Shown one piece after another: positions 13,851 through 25,836 of a stretch of 64,000 nucleotides of DNA. The DNA is taken from contig NC_067282.1 in NCBI RefSeq assembly GCF_020740795.1, positions 170,964,274 to 171,028,273 on the forward strand, written 5' to 3'. Source of the stretch: Apus apus. Lineage: Eukaryota > Chordata > Aves > Apodiformes > Apodidae. The notes under the pieces were generated by a model, which was not told the DNA's origin, did not search any database, and saw only the letters and a program-made list of their open reading frames with translations. Each line of letters starts with the position of its first letter. Positions within the stretch are counted from its first letter, which is position 1. The translations under genes were made by a program, and so were the position numbers.

Positions 13851-16435
13851 TAAATTACAAACAGGAAATAGTTTGAATACCTTAATAACAGAATTCCTGA
13901 AGTCAAAGGTTTCCTTCCATAACCTAAAGTAGAATTTACAAGATCAAAGAAACCTTATACCTTCAAGCTATAATCTTAGAAGTCGCCCTTTACAACTGTG
14001 GGTCCAGGCTCAGCAAGGATGTACTTGTATTAAGGCCTTCCTCACAAGCAGAAAACAAGTGTGTATGTCAGACTTTGCCAGATGGGTCTCACCTATATGA
14101 TTTATTTTTTTAAAATAAAATAATAAAATCCCCCCTTCTCTTGCTGTTCTAAAAAACCTTGCTAAAATATCAGCGCAGGCTTTTAGCTCATTTTTTCTCC
14201 AGAATGAGGGAAGAACCACCGTAGGATGTAATGTACTAAATGCTGAGACCAGCATAGCAAAATCAAGCAACGTCGTGCTGTGTGTGCTGACTTTACCACA
14301 CATTGAATTTTTAATAAAATCTAAATAACTGTGATGGTGACTCTGAAATGAAGAGCTTTGGGTTCGGCTCTCTGCTCTCATGCAAAACTTGGGTAGTAAG
14401 CTTGGGCAAGGACCTTAGTAAATGTCCATCTGTAAAATGAGGATAATAATTGACTCTCACACCGGTTTGTCCATTCAGGCCTTGAATGAACAGATCTTCA
14501 AAGCCTATGAAATGCTATGTGTGGGCAGTCTTGAAGACACCAGCTAGCTGGAAGGTCAGAATTGGGCAGAAAACTGTTTTGAGAAGCATCTCCCTCTGAA
14601 GCAAGGCACCCAGGACAACAGGACTACAGCGTCAATAACAAACACTGCATTCTGTGGTTTTTCCTGAGCCAAAAGCAAATGTTCCTGCAAAATATGCAAT
14701 TAAAAAATACTAAAATTGTTCTGCGGCTATGAAAGTGCTCAGAAACATTCATTTTTAGCTCTCAAATCATTTGGGTAGATTTTTCAAGGGACTGCATAAA
14801 CAGAGTCCTGTAAGAACCATTGTCAGCTTCAGGTTGGTGAGCCACTTTATTCCTACAGCTGTAAATCTCCTGAATTTAGATTCCCTCTTGTTAGCACTGG
14901 CAAAGCAGCCAAGGTATTGTCATCAGATGCAGCTCCACAGCTGCACAGAGATCCCAGATCCAGCCAGAAAGTCTAGAAGGATCAGGGGAGCAGTGGTGGG
15001 TACTCAGGCTGTGCAGGGTGCCAGACCACATGGAACGGGTGCTGGTGGGTGCTCAGTGCCACACAAACAGCCATGGAGCAAGAGATTACATGACAAAACA
15101 CTTAGTTTCAGCTCCTGAGGAAGGAGTTAACTGAGCACCCAAATTTAGTGTTAAAGGCTTGATGCATAACAGATTTAGGATGGGATCTATGAACTGAATA
15201 TAACTCTTGGCACCCAAGAGTCAAGCCGCTTACTAACTGAGCAGGATCTATGGAGCTCTACAAATCCCTCCTGAGCTTAAAGCTCAGAGTAGCTCAGGAC
15301 GTCAGGAAGATAAGGGGAGATGCTTTACTGAGCCCCAGGTAAATCCTAAGTGCTTGAAAAAGGACTGGGATTGTTTTTATGGGTTTTGCCTGCAAGCATC
15401 CAGTTCTGAGTCTTGCAGCCACCCAGGCTGCAAAGTTCAGCAGGCTGCAGCAGTTCATGGCTTCTGGGGAGGAGCTGGTCTCCAGCTCTGTGGCTAACAC
15501 AGACACCAGTGCCTTTTCGAAGGACTCCTGCTCAGTCAATGTTCCACATAAAATACAAGACCCGGGTCAGGAAAGGTAAGCAAACCCTGCAGCTGTCTCC
15601 TCCCAGTAAAGGCCCAGGTCACCAGTCCACACACACATTTCCTACATCATCATTCCCTGTTGTGTCATGATCTGGCTTCATGCATACATCTCTAACCTTT
15701 CAGGTGAGCACTTTAACCACCACATTTTGTAACAATGAGGAGGGACAGAAGCAAGTATTTTTATTATTTTTTTTAAACCATGGTTTTAAGTAGTTCTGGC
15801 ACCTCAACTGAAAGTAATGTCTTCTCACCTATATGAATGAAACTACCTCTCAAAACTACCTCTCTTAAGTGATGAGGAAGTTTATGCTGCATTTAGCTTC
15901 CTGGCCAGCAGGCTAGCTTCTGTAGCTCTTCTTTTGAGGGTCCTGGACATTTTAGATGTTTAGATCAAAGCTTAGCTTTGTTCATGGATGTAGTCATACA
16001 CCCAAAACTGCCTGGTTCTGGGCTGAAAGTCCCAGCAGGTTCTCAGGGAATGATCTGATGCAAAGCCCCACTGAGCCTTGCATCAACTACTTTTAAAACC
16101 CAGCTATTGTTCCAACACATAATTCATCTTTTGCCACCCTTTTTTGTGTCTATTTGGGGACTCCTGGGAATTATGCTTCTAGAAAAGAAAGAACAGAAGA
16201 TCAGAATTTTCTCAAGGCCCTGGGAACTTCTGTAATTTAGTTCTTCTTCTAGGGTTAGAAGTCCCTTTCTGCTCATATGTGCATATGATAAACATATGGA
16301 TGGCTAGGGAAAAGGGCTTAGCTTTCTTTCGTCTTCAATCACTTTTTCAGTGATCTTTACACAGAACATAAAGTTTATTTTTACCTCTCCTTTAAAACTC
16401 AATTCCAGTGGGACATTGAGAGAAGCATAGCTTTG

Positions 16436-16500
16436 CAAAAAAACAACAACAAACCCAAAAAACCAAACCAAACCAAAAAACATATATATATATATATAGT
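16436..16500. repeat. A/C-rich repeat passing into an (AT)n microsatellite
   Basis: AAC and AAACC units run into an uninterrupted alternating AT tract at 16482-16498. It lies about 80 bp left of a CR1 tail. Confidence 0.85.
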
Positions 16501-16574
16501 TGGTGGAAAGAGTTTTTCTCTCCAGCGAAGAAAGCTTTGCACGTAGCTGTTTTCTTCCATCTTCTTCCTCACCC

Positions 16575-16681
16575 TTATAGAATTATAGCATAACATGGCT
16601 GGGGTTGAAAGGGACCTTTCAGATCATCTAGTTCCAGCCTCCCTGCCATGAGCAGGGACACCGTTCACTAGACCAGGTTGC
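16575..16681 (-). mobile_element. Very short CR1 3' end, minus strand
   Basis: Plus-strand reading gives ATAGAATTATAGCATAACAT, GGGGTTGAAAGGGACCTTTC, AGATCATCTAGTTCCAGCC and CACTAGACCAGGTTGCATG, the antisense of the last 100 bases of CR1. It is 5'-truncated just inside the AACCTGGTCTAG landmark. Confidence 0.88.
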
Positions 16682-18045
16682 ATGTTCTTAGTGCATGTAA
16701 TTTTCACATGGTTTTAACTGGAATCTGAAATTTCAAATCAGTCTGTAAAATAACCTGATCTATCTAGATGCAACCATGCAAAGTACTGTGCCAAGGATTT
16801 ATTACCAAAGGGAATAATTCTGTCTTCCTATAGAAAAGCTGAAGTTTAAATCTTATTCTTCACCATAAATTACAGTCACAACAAATCCAGAATCCCTACA
16901 CCCTGGGAAACTTATGGAGTAAGCTGAAACATGCAGAAGCAGCAGGGAATTATCTTCTTATATTAAAATTATTACAGTGCTGTAAGATCCTTCCTATGGC
17001 ACTTGCAATTTGCCATTTTATCTCTCAATGCCAGTAACTTCAAACACTGTATTTTTAGAATGTTACGGGATACAGAGAAAATTATTTTGAGATACCCTTC
17101 CAATCTATACCAATTATTCAGTCCCAGAAAATACCAAGACTTTTACTCGGTTGCTCTTGCTTTCCCCTTGATCCAGGTCCTGTCAGCTGTTTTCCGACAA
17201 CTGCCTTGCAAAGGGCCACCTGGTCCAGCTGTGGCCAATCTAGCAACTAATAACCAACCTAAAGAGTTACAGCAGCTTGATGAGACTCATTCATGACTGT
17301 TGTGCTCTGCAAGACACCCAGCAGCACCCGGGGCTGGCTGTTGCCTCCTCTTCTACAACAAGAGTGTTTTAGACTGAGGCCATTCAAAAATCCATGAGTA
17401 ATCCCTTAGGCTCAAAAGTTGTAAAGCAGATTCTGCCCTCCACTGCCTGCATGGGTTTGGGATAAAAGACTTAATGTTGGCTCCCTGTGACCATTTTGAG
17501 TCAGTGGCATCAGCTGAGGTAGGGAATGTCTCTGAACTGGCAAGCAGCAGAAGAAATTAAAGGTCTCCAGGTGGCCATGCCTGGGAGGAGAGGAAGAGGA
17601 CATTCCTGTAGTACCACGACATTAGGTCACATACAGTAGGCAAGATATTTTTTTCTTCTAATAATGAGCTACAACCAAACTACTTCCATTCTCAGTGGAG
17701 AACATAACAATAGATACTAGAGTTTTAAAATATTTTTTTTCTTTGTGAGAGGAAACAATTCTGTAAAAATCTTTCAAACTTCAAAGCAAATGCAACAACC
17801 CCTTCTTTGACTTTGTGGTTAAGACATCAGAGAAAGAGGGCTAACACAGCTAAGAAGGAGAGTGTTTGCAAGGGTAGCAAAGCAACGCTACGTGAATGGC
17901 CATGCAGTGGGAGTCAGGGAAGTGGCTGTTTGTGGGGGATTCAAACCAGCTTCAGGACTAGGCAGGAAATATTTTGAGAAACCAGCCATTGCAGGCCCTT
18001 GGTTCATGTTCAAATCATCCCTGATACTTTTAATTATTTTTTTCT

Positions 18046-18151
18046 AAAAAAAAAAAAAGAAAAAAGAAAAAAAAAACGAAAAAAAAAATTGAGAGAGAGA
18101 AGAAGGGAAAAGGAGAAAGAGAAGGGAGAAGGAGAAGAAAAGGAGAAGGGA
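18046..18151. repeat. Poly(A)/GA-rich polypurine tract
   Basis: About 106 bp almost entirely purine on the plus strand, broken only by one C near 18077 and TT at 18089-18090. The right half (18091-18151) is an uninterrupted G/A run with GAGAGAGAGA, GAAGGGA and GGAGAA units. Confidence 0.9.
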
Positions 18152-19587
18152 CTTTCTTGACCTGTGGCAAAGGGTCTGGTTCCTAGCATGCATCAGAGAG
18201 ACAACATGTTCCTTGCCAGGGGTTATAATGAGGTTGAAACATCTAATAGTAGGAGCAGCACTTCTTGTACAAATAATGAACACATTTTGAAGGTGTGGCA
18301 GCTCTACCTTTTTGTCAACGATTTTGAGGGGTATGTTTGTTGGGTTTTTTCCACCTTTGCAAACCTAATGTTACTTTTTACAGCCACAGCTGCTGACTTG
18401 GCACAGCAGCCAAGCATAAGTGTCTGGCACGAAGTTGCTGGGAACAAGAAGATGCACCCACTTGGTCTGTTTATTTTGAAAGCTTCCTCATTGCTGGTTT
18501 TTTTTGTGGGTTCAAGTACTGCAGGCCTGTCAGGAGATAAAGAGGCCTTTCCGGGCTGCTGAGGGCAGTCTCCAACATCTGCCCTCTCCAGAGGAAAGGA
18601 AAGCTATGTTAAAGGAAGCAAAAAAAGCTACCACAATTGTTAGCTATTTGCTAGTGTGTTTAGGCAATGAGATCAGAGTGGTCAAGCTGAAGAGAAGTTT
18701 GCTCAGTTCTGATTAAGAGAATAATATAGCTTCTGGCACATAGGTTTTCATCTTACAGTAAATCAAAGGAGTCTCTCATGAACAAAGCCCTTTTCATATT
18801 TTACAACCTACAAAACATTCCAGTGGGTGTTTACTTGTAAATGACAAAAGGAAGGACATGCAGATTTCACAGTACATTGGAAAACACTGGTGGATGTTAG
18901 TTTATATTTAAAAGCAGTTATTGTAAACTTGATTGTATAACATGCTGATCTTTAACAGCAAACATCTGCTTATTCCCCTCAGACATTTATTTTCCCATTT
19001 TTCTTCTAACAAAAAGTTTTGAATACTGTGTAACAAAAGCATCTCCGTGCCATGTTCAATCTCCATGCACATGAAGTCGAAGTGTGAGTCTTTTCCAGGG
19101 ACATTGCATGAAAGTTCATGTGGTTTTACTACCAACAATGTACCCCAGAGCTGAGAGATACATCTGCCACACAGCGTAGGTAAACAGAGCTGCATTTTCA
19201 TGTCTATTCTTCAAAAGGCAATTCTTTAAACCACGCCAAGTTGTCTGTAACCTTTGGAATATTGTCTATGATGGAAAAAAGATGAGAAACATTTGCTTCC
19301 AGACCTGACTCTCGAAGGCTGAAAATCAACAGCACACATTGGCTGCAGGCAGATGTCTCCAGCCAAAATGTGTGCAGGAAGGACCTTGTCACTGGGTTGC
19401 ATATCTGAAGACCAAAGTTTTAAACATCCATATTAGCAAATGCTCTTGTCACCTTCTAATCTGACAAGCCCCACTGAAACCTGGAAAATGGAGTAAAGCC
19501 CAGACAGGGATTTTTGTTCCTGTAATTAAATTGAGAGAACCTGGAGCTCTCTGGCAGTTGAAATTGTTGCGTCAGCACAGCTTTAAA

Positions 19588-19615
19588 TTAAAAACAAACA
19601 AACAAACATACAAAA
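19588..19615. repeat. Short (AAAC)n repeat
   Basis: About five AAAC units followed by ACATACAAAACAC. Confidence 0.75.
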
Positions 19616-20689
19616 CACAAACAAACTGCGGGGAAATCACCCTCTGGGAATATTACTCAACCCCTTTACCAACCATTCCTGATTTCAGTGGGATGTATTC
19701 AGGCTGCATTAGAATTAAGATACTGTGCTGTTCAGAAGAGAAGAGCAGCAGCTCTTCAGCAGCTGTGGGAGCTGGGAGCGCAGGAAAAGCAACATGTTTA
19801 GTTCTCAAGGGAGAAGGAGAAGGAAGAGGTGCCTCGTGTTACTCAACAGTGATGTGAATGAATGAGTAGATGCTGTGGCCAAGGGAGGCCCTTCCAGCCA
19901 CCAACCACAGGAATGGCTGCAGGCAGGGCTCTCTGCCGCTTGGTGCCCCATGCCAAGTCTATTTGGTCTCCACACTGAAAATAAGAAAATAGTGGCACCC
20001 CTACTCACTTGTCCCTGAGGGGGAGGACAAGGAACAAGTGTGACTGCCATCACAAGGTGGTAGGTCTCATCTTGCTTGATGTTAAGCAGTGAGTTAAATT
20101 TATACTGACTGCCACATGTTCCCTGTCTCGTCAGTGGAGCCCATTGCTGGAACAACTGCTCTGTTTGTTTTGTTAGGATGGGGAGAATCACGCTGTGGAA
20201 GTGTCTATGTCTCTCCTTTAATTAGAGATGGCATCTAGAAGACTCAGCTACAAACATACACTGGGCAGATGAGATCCTTCTCAAGCAGTCAGGAAGGGCA
20301 TGCTCAGAGCTTTTGGGTGACTTGGCCAGGAACCTAACCATATCTTTCCAGCAGGTATGAATCATGTGGCTGTGGAGGACTCAAATACTTCTGGGAAACA
20401 ACATGTTTTGGGTTTTGCTGAAAAACAAATAACCAAAGTGTCATTAAGCAATACTTATTCTCTGGTCTGCATCATCAGTGGTGTGTACCATGTCATTAAC
20501 ACTGTCAGTCCTATTTTCTAATGGACACACTGAATGGTACAAGTAGTGTAGGAGGTGTAAATTAAGGCAAAGGGATTGATGGAAGGACAGGCCTAGGAGC
20601 TGCTGGTGTGCATGCTAGCTGAGGAGGCAGGGTACTCTTGGATGGGCCCTGGAGCAGTTTTAAGAAGAGTGGCTGCAGCAACGTGGATT

Positions 20690-20940
20690 GTTATTTTGCA
20701 GAAGAGACTGAGGGGAGACCTTATTGTTCTCTACAACTACCTAAAAGGTGGAGATCGGTCTCTTCTCCCAAATAACTAGTGATAGGGCAAGAGGGAAGGG
20801 GCTCAAGTTGCGCTAGGTTTAGCTTGGATATTAGGAAACATTAGGAGAAAAAAATCTTTACTGAAGGAGTGGTCAATCATTGGAACCAGCTGCCCATGGA
20901 AGCTGTGGTGCCACCATTCCTGGAAGCCCCATAGCTGGGA
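20690..20940 (+). mobile_element. CR1 LINE internal/3' fragment, plus strand
   Basis: Contains GAGACTGAGGGGAGACCTTA, TTGTTCTCTACAACTACCTA, AAAAGGTGGAG, GATAGGGCAAGAGGGAAGGG and ATTGGAACCAGCTGCCCATG, which follow the end of ORF2 and the start of the 3' UTR in a CR1. It fades out after CCTGGAAGCCCCATAGCTGG with no octamer tail, so the 3' end is lost or very diverged. Confidence 0.85.
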
Positions 20941-22697
20941 GGGTTTCTCCTCTCACATTTGGGACAAGGATTACACAAGGGCTGCATCCTGCAGGTGTCC
21001 TGTTATGCTTTCACCTGGTCAGATAACAAAAGCTCTGGTCTTTCGAAGGTGTGAATTTTCAGGATGCAGGAAGGAACATCTTGCAAATCTACCTAAGCAT
21101 TTATTTTCCACTGCCTACCTGCATACTGAGCCTCATAGCATCTTCAAAAATCTGGCCCCACAGGAATTACATCCCTTTTTTAGGGCAATATCTTGCCAAT
21201 CTGCTAGATGGAATAATCTGACACTAACTTGTTTGCCCAGAGCTGTGACAATATCGAAGTCAAGAAGTTAAATGCCAAGTTAAGGAGATGTTTTTATTTT
21301 TTTTTTTTTCAAAGGAGTCATGGCACTGGAATCTGTCATCCAAAGGTGGAACTTAGGAAAACTCCAGAAGGAGTTTTCATCTCATTCTGCAGAGAATCCT
21401 CTGTTCTTTCAAGCATAACTTTTCAGCCAGACATCCTCCAGAATAAAAACACAGCAGGTTTCCAGCAGGTTAAAAACACTTGATCCTTGCTATTTGTAGA
21501 CAGCCACAAAACAGCAGCTCAGTTATAGAGGTTGATGAAGCCCTCACAATCCTCTCTGCAGTTTATAGCAGATGAAGACAATCAACTTTTTTAAAAATCT
21601 GGGTATATTTATCCCCTAAAACTTCAGAGGCAACTACCTGGAACCCCATTAACACTGTAGAGTCACACTAAACTAAAATCTGCATTCATCCATTTAAATG
21701 GAGCAAGAAAATCCCTTCTCAGATGAAGGTACTCACTAAGCCAACCAACAACCCAACCAGTCCTTGTCTCTGCTGATTGACGCATTTCACATCCTTCTTC
21801 ATGAGGACCCAGCTCATCAGTCTAATTTTTCTGCTGCATTCTGATGTCTTCTTCCATCAGTGCTGTACTGCTGCATGGTCCTGACTGCTCTTCCTCCTTC
21901 CACAACATGCAGGGTTCAGCTATGATGCTAATGCAATAAGACTACTGTCATTAGCACAAGCTATTTGTTGCTACTTGTTATGGAAAAAGTCTGATAGCTA
22001 AACAAAGCTTGAAAGTTTGAAGAATTATTTGTTTGTGAATACAGAGAACTGTAAATATGTAAACAAAGAGTGGGATAAAATATGTGATCACAGAAGTTTG
22101 TTCTAAAAAAGTTTCTTGCTCTTGCTTGACTTTCTAGGTGACCACCAGATTGAAGAGTACATGTTGTAACATTTAAAAAACACACGCTGGGGATGGAGAA
22201 GGTTTTCCATTTGTTTGTTCTGTCAAAATTATACTGTGGTTTCTGAATCATAAATCATGGAGTGGAGCTGGAGCTGTATTAGCTGTACCACACAAACTTC
22301 CTTCTGCACATAAATTCCCTTTAATCCATTTGTACCCCATGGTGAAGTTAATACGTCCACCTGCATGTTCTCCAGTCAGTAAACACAGAGCAGGTGAAAT
22401 CAGAAGGAAATTTAAATGGGATCAAAAGACACGTTCAAAAGAAGGGCTTAAGCCATCTGGAATCCCTCAAAGCTGCCAGTCACATGAAGGGGACCCACTG
22501 GCATCTAAAGTGGAATTGCTTGCTTCCCTTTCTTCTGGAGCTGGAGGAAGTTCAAATGAACACTGGGCTGACAGTTGGCACTTTCTTTGTGAGGAGGTTT
22601 GTTGCTTGGAGATGAGGTCAGCAAAGATTCCAAAGATGCCCAGATTTAGACCCTGAAAGGTTGCTGCTTTTGTTTAGGGAGCTCTTCAACACAGGAG

Positions 22698-22750
22698 AAA
22701 AAAACCCAAACAAACAAAACCAACCAACCAAACAAACAAAAACAACACAC
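22698..22750. repeat. AAAC/CCAA simple sequence
   Basis: A and C only for about 50 bp, with CAAACAAA and CCAACCAACCAAA units. Confidence 0.8.
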
Positions 22751-24708
22751 TGAATTACTCCTTTTTTCCGTTGTTCTTCAACATACTTGTCCTACATCTT
22801 TCTGTAACTAAAGCAGAAAAAATCTAGGGAGGCCACAGGAAAATTTGTTTGGCTTTTTGTTTGGAAAGTATCTTTATTTAAAAGAAGGAAAATAAACCAA
22901 GTAAGGAGGCAAAATAAGCCCCAAGCCTTTGATTTCAGAGAAACTGTTCTGTCTACATGGTAAGTAAAGAAGCCATGGACTGCCATGCTATAATTGGAAT
23001 AATGTGTACAATTCCATGACAGAGTGAACAGGATTTGAAATCTAAAGTAAACAAATATGCATCTTTAGTTCTACAGTCTGAACTGCAATTACAGGGAACC
23101 AAGTACTTCAAACAAAAATCCAACAACATTTACATATCGGGAAGGAACACTGTGGTCCTCTTCTCTCTTTCAAAACAAGGTTGGCAAAGAGATGCTTGGT
23201 GGAGTACATTTAAGACATTAAAAAATGGGTTCAGCTCTATCCTTTGGTCAACTCCTTATCTCAAACACTGCATTCAGCAAGACATGCTCCTGGAAAACAG
23301 GGACACTCATTACAGAAGCTACTGGGGATGCATTCCACAGGGGCATTTCTGGTATTGGGGAAGGAGGAGGACAGTCTGCAGAAGTCTTGGGTAGAAGAAA
23401 GAGCTGGTTCTTTGTGGTGGAGTGCTGAAGGATGGCGAGTGGGTTGTCAGGTGCATTTGTCTTTTTATCCAGCTGCTGAGACACCCAAGATCTAAAGATA
23501 AAACTTCTTAGGTACACCTATGCTGAATTTGAACTGTATTTGAGTAGGCCTGTGTTTACCCTAAAATTAAACCCCCTTTCATGCTGCCTGGAACTGAGAC
23601 ACTCCCCCTCCACCCTCCAGGAGAGAAATGTGTAACCCAAGCTGGTATATCCCTGCACTATGGATAGGAGAGGCATAGATGGGTCTACATCTGTTCAGCC
23701 AGTGCCTACCAGACCTACCACAGTGCTTGGTGATGGTGGTAGGTGGCTAAGACTGAACCCAACTCTGCTCCAAAAGGCAACACAGAACAGAGGCATCACA
23801 ACAGGGTGGGCACGCAGAACAGGGTCCCAAGATACAGGCATCCAGCCTGCTCTTGAGGAGAGTGTAAATGTAGTCTTTAGTCTGTATTTATTTTGGCCTC
23901 AGTATATAAAGGCTGATATTTATGTGGGATATTAGAAAATATTTAATTATGCCCGTGTCTCTGATGTGGAGACCACATTTTGGAAGAGCCCATAAAGAAA
24001 ATCAAAGTAAAAAAACCCTTTCATGTATCCAGTAGAGACTGAAGTACACACATTTCTATCATAACTGAAGTCCACAATAACCTGTGTGTGCCAAGCAGTG
24101 TTTCATAGCCTAGGAAGTAATAATTTCAGTTTTAGAAACTCAGGAAGAGTGTATCAACCCCACACATTCCTAGAAAACAGATACCTTCCTCTTCAGAATA
24201 CCTGTTATAAATGCAGATAGACTTTCACTGGAGTACACAAACATATCCTTGAGCAGCAGCCTGAATTTTAAAAACCTTGCTGCTTTAAAATGCCTCCTAT
24301 TCTGCAGGATTCTTTTCTGGTTAAAATAGAAAAGCTATATGTACTAGTGGAATTCAGCTGCCAGCTCAGAAACTGTCTTGCTGAATACAAAGAACTAGCT
24401 AGAAAGCCAATTCTCTGATGTTCCATAAAAGATAAAAAAGTTAAAATTCAGAATTAAAGGGGGAAACAAACAATATATGGGTTAATAAACAAGGAGCCCA
24501 CGAAGCAGTGGAGTGCCTGCAGGAGGAGCGCTTAGCTATAGCTGGGTGGAAACCATAACAGGTAAAATACATTTAAGCAAGGCCAAGGCTAGATGCTGCA
24601 GTTGCACCCCAACACTGGTGTCAGTGATGTATCAACTCTTCAGTGCTCTCTTGCTCACTGAGACATCACATTCCTTTCTTTCCTAGGACTTTATGAACAT
24701 TTCGTAAT

Positions 24709-24731
24709 TTCATAACATTTGATGTTATGAA
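24709..24731. repeat. Perfect 9-bp hairpin with 5-base loop
   Basis: TTCATAACA and TGTTATGAA flank TTTGA with no mismatch. The arms are AT-rich. No terminator or RNA gene context is seen. Confidence 0.7.
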
Positions 24732-25489
24732 GGTTATCATTTTTGTACTCTGCTTCTTGCCCTGAGAGGACAAGGTCCTTTGGTTGCAGCTCAGACTACA
24801 CCGCTACGTAAGAGACTCGGCCTTCATCCTGTGTGAGGTGGGCAGGAAGGGAATGAAACAATGAGGTCAGGGAAATAAGAGGAGACAAGCCTTAGAAGCA
24901 CTAGGTATTCTTAAGATCCCACCTGACTGAAAAGTGCTCTTAGGATCTTTAGGGGGCATGGACTCTATGGGAAACACCCTACAGAAAAGCCAGCAAAGTA
25001 GGATGGCAGCTCAAGGGAGACAGCAGGTTATTTTGTGATTGTTTTGACACTGCAACCTTGGGCACAGCAGGTTTCACCCTGGATGAGCAACCAATTCCCA
25101 ATACTTTTCTGAAGTGGTTATATAGAAAACTTGGTTTCTGAAAACCCAAGAGAGAAGATTAACCCAGACACTCTGCCAAGGATCCCTCAGACTGGCTCTC
25201 CTCACCCCATGGGCCCGCAGCCAAACAGCTCAGTTTCAGAAGAAGAAGCAGCTCTTCCCTGTTTCCCCCTCCCCCCTCTTCAGCTGTCCTCAGGCAGATG
25301 CTGCATGTCCTAATTCTCACGGGGTTCGGTGCTCCTTGCAGTGATCTGTGATCTTAGTTCACTTACTAAAGCAGCAAAAACTAGTGTGTTTGATGGGTTA
25401 ACAAGCTGTTAAAATTCACAGATGTGTCTGTCAGGTTCCATGGTGGGTGTTAAAGAGGGGTAAACAGACAAGAAAAGAATGAGACAGGC

Positions 25490-25836
25490 TCACAGAATCA
25501 CTGAATGCTTAAGGCTGGAAGAGACCTCTGGAGGTCATCTGGTCCAACCCCCATCCTCTAGGAGGGTCACCTTCAGCTGGCTGCCAAGGATCATGTCCAG
25601 ATAACTTTTGAATATCTCCAAGGACAAATATTCCACAACTTCCCCAAGCAACCTGTGCCAGGGTTCAGTCAACCTCACAGCAAAAAAAGTGTTTCCTGAT
25701 GTTCAGATGAAGCTTCCTATGTTTCAGTTTGTGCTCGTTGCCTCTTGTCCTGTCACTGGCACCACTGGAAAGAGCCTGGCTCCATTCTCTTTGCGCCTTC
25801 CCTTCAGGTAATTATATACATTGCTGAGTCCCTTCC
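25490..25836 (-). mobile_element. CR1 LINE 3' region, minus strand
   Basis: Plus-strand reading shows CACAGAATCACTGAATGCTT, GGCTGGAAGAGACCTCTGGA, GGTCATCTGGTCCAACCCCC, AAGCAACCTGTGCCAGGGTTC, TTGCCTCTTGTCCTGTCACTG and CCCTTCAGGTAATTATATAC, the antisense order of a CR1 3' end. It differs in sequence from the copies at 4578-4920 and 52510-52862, so it is probably another subfamily. Confidence 0.92.

Larger units (their letters stand above)
10814..16574. other. Intergenic, no gene recognised; several A-rich simple repeats
   Basis: Contains a strongly purine-biased stretch (12352-12560), a C-run then A-run at 12991-13013, AAAAC-type repeats at about 13060-13095 and 13760-13850, and AT-rich single-copy-looking sequence. 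Long open frames on the minus strand at 12221-12691 come from the purine bias and are not credible proteins. Confidence 0.55.
16682..20689. other. Intergenic, no gene recognised; holds a long purine tract
   Basis: Single-copy-looking sequence with the purine tract at 18046-18151 and an AAAC repeat at about 19588-19615. The open frame at 18164-18562 has no recognisable domain. Confidence 0.55.
20941..25489. other. Intergenic, no gene recognised
   Basis: Includes a T-run at about 21289-21309, an A/C-rich repeat at 22698-22750 and a 9-bp hairpin at 24709-24731. Open frames at 22330-22656, 23035-23394 and 23225-23517 overlap on both strands and show no known domain. Confidence 0.55.
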
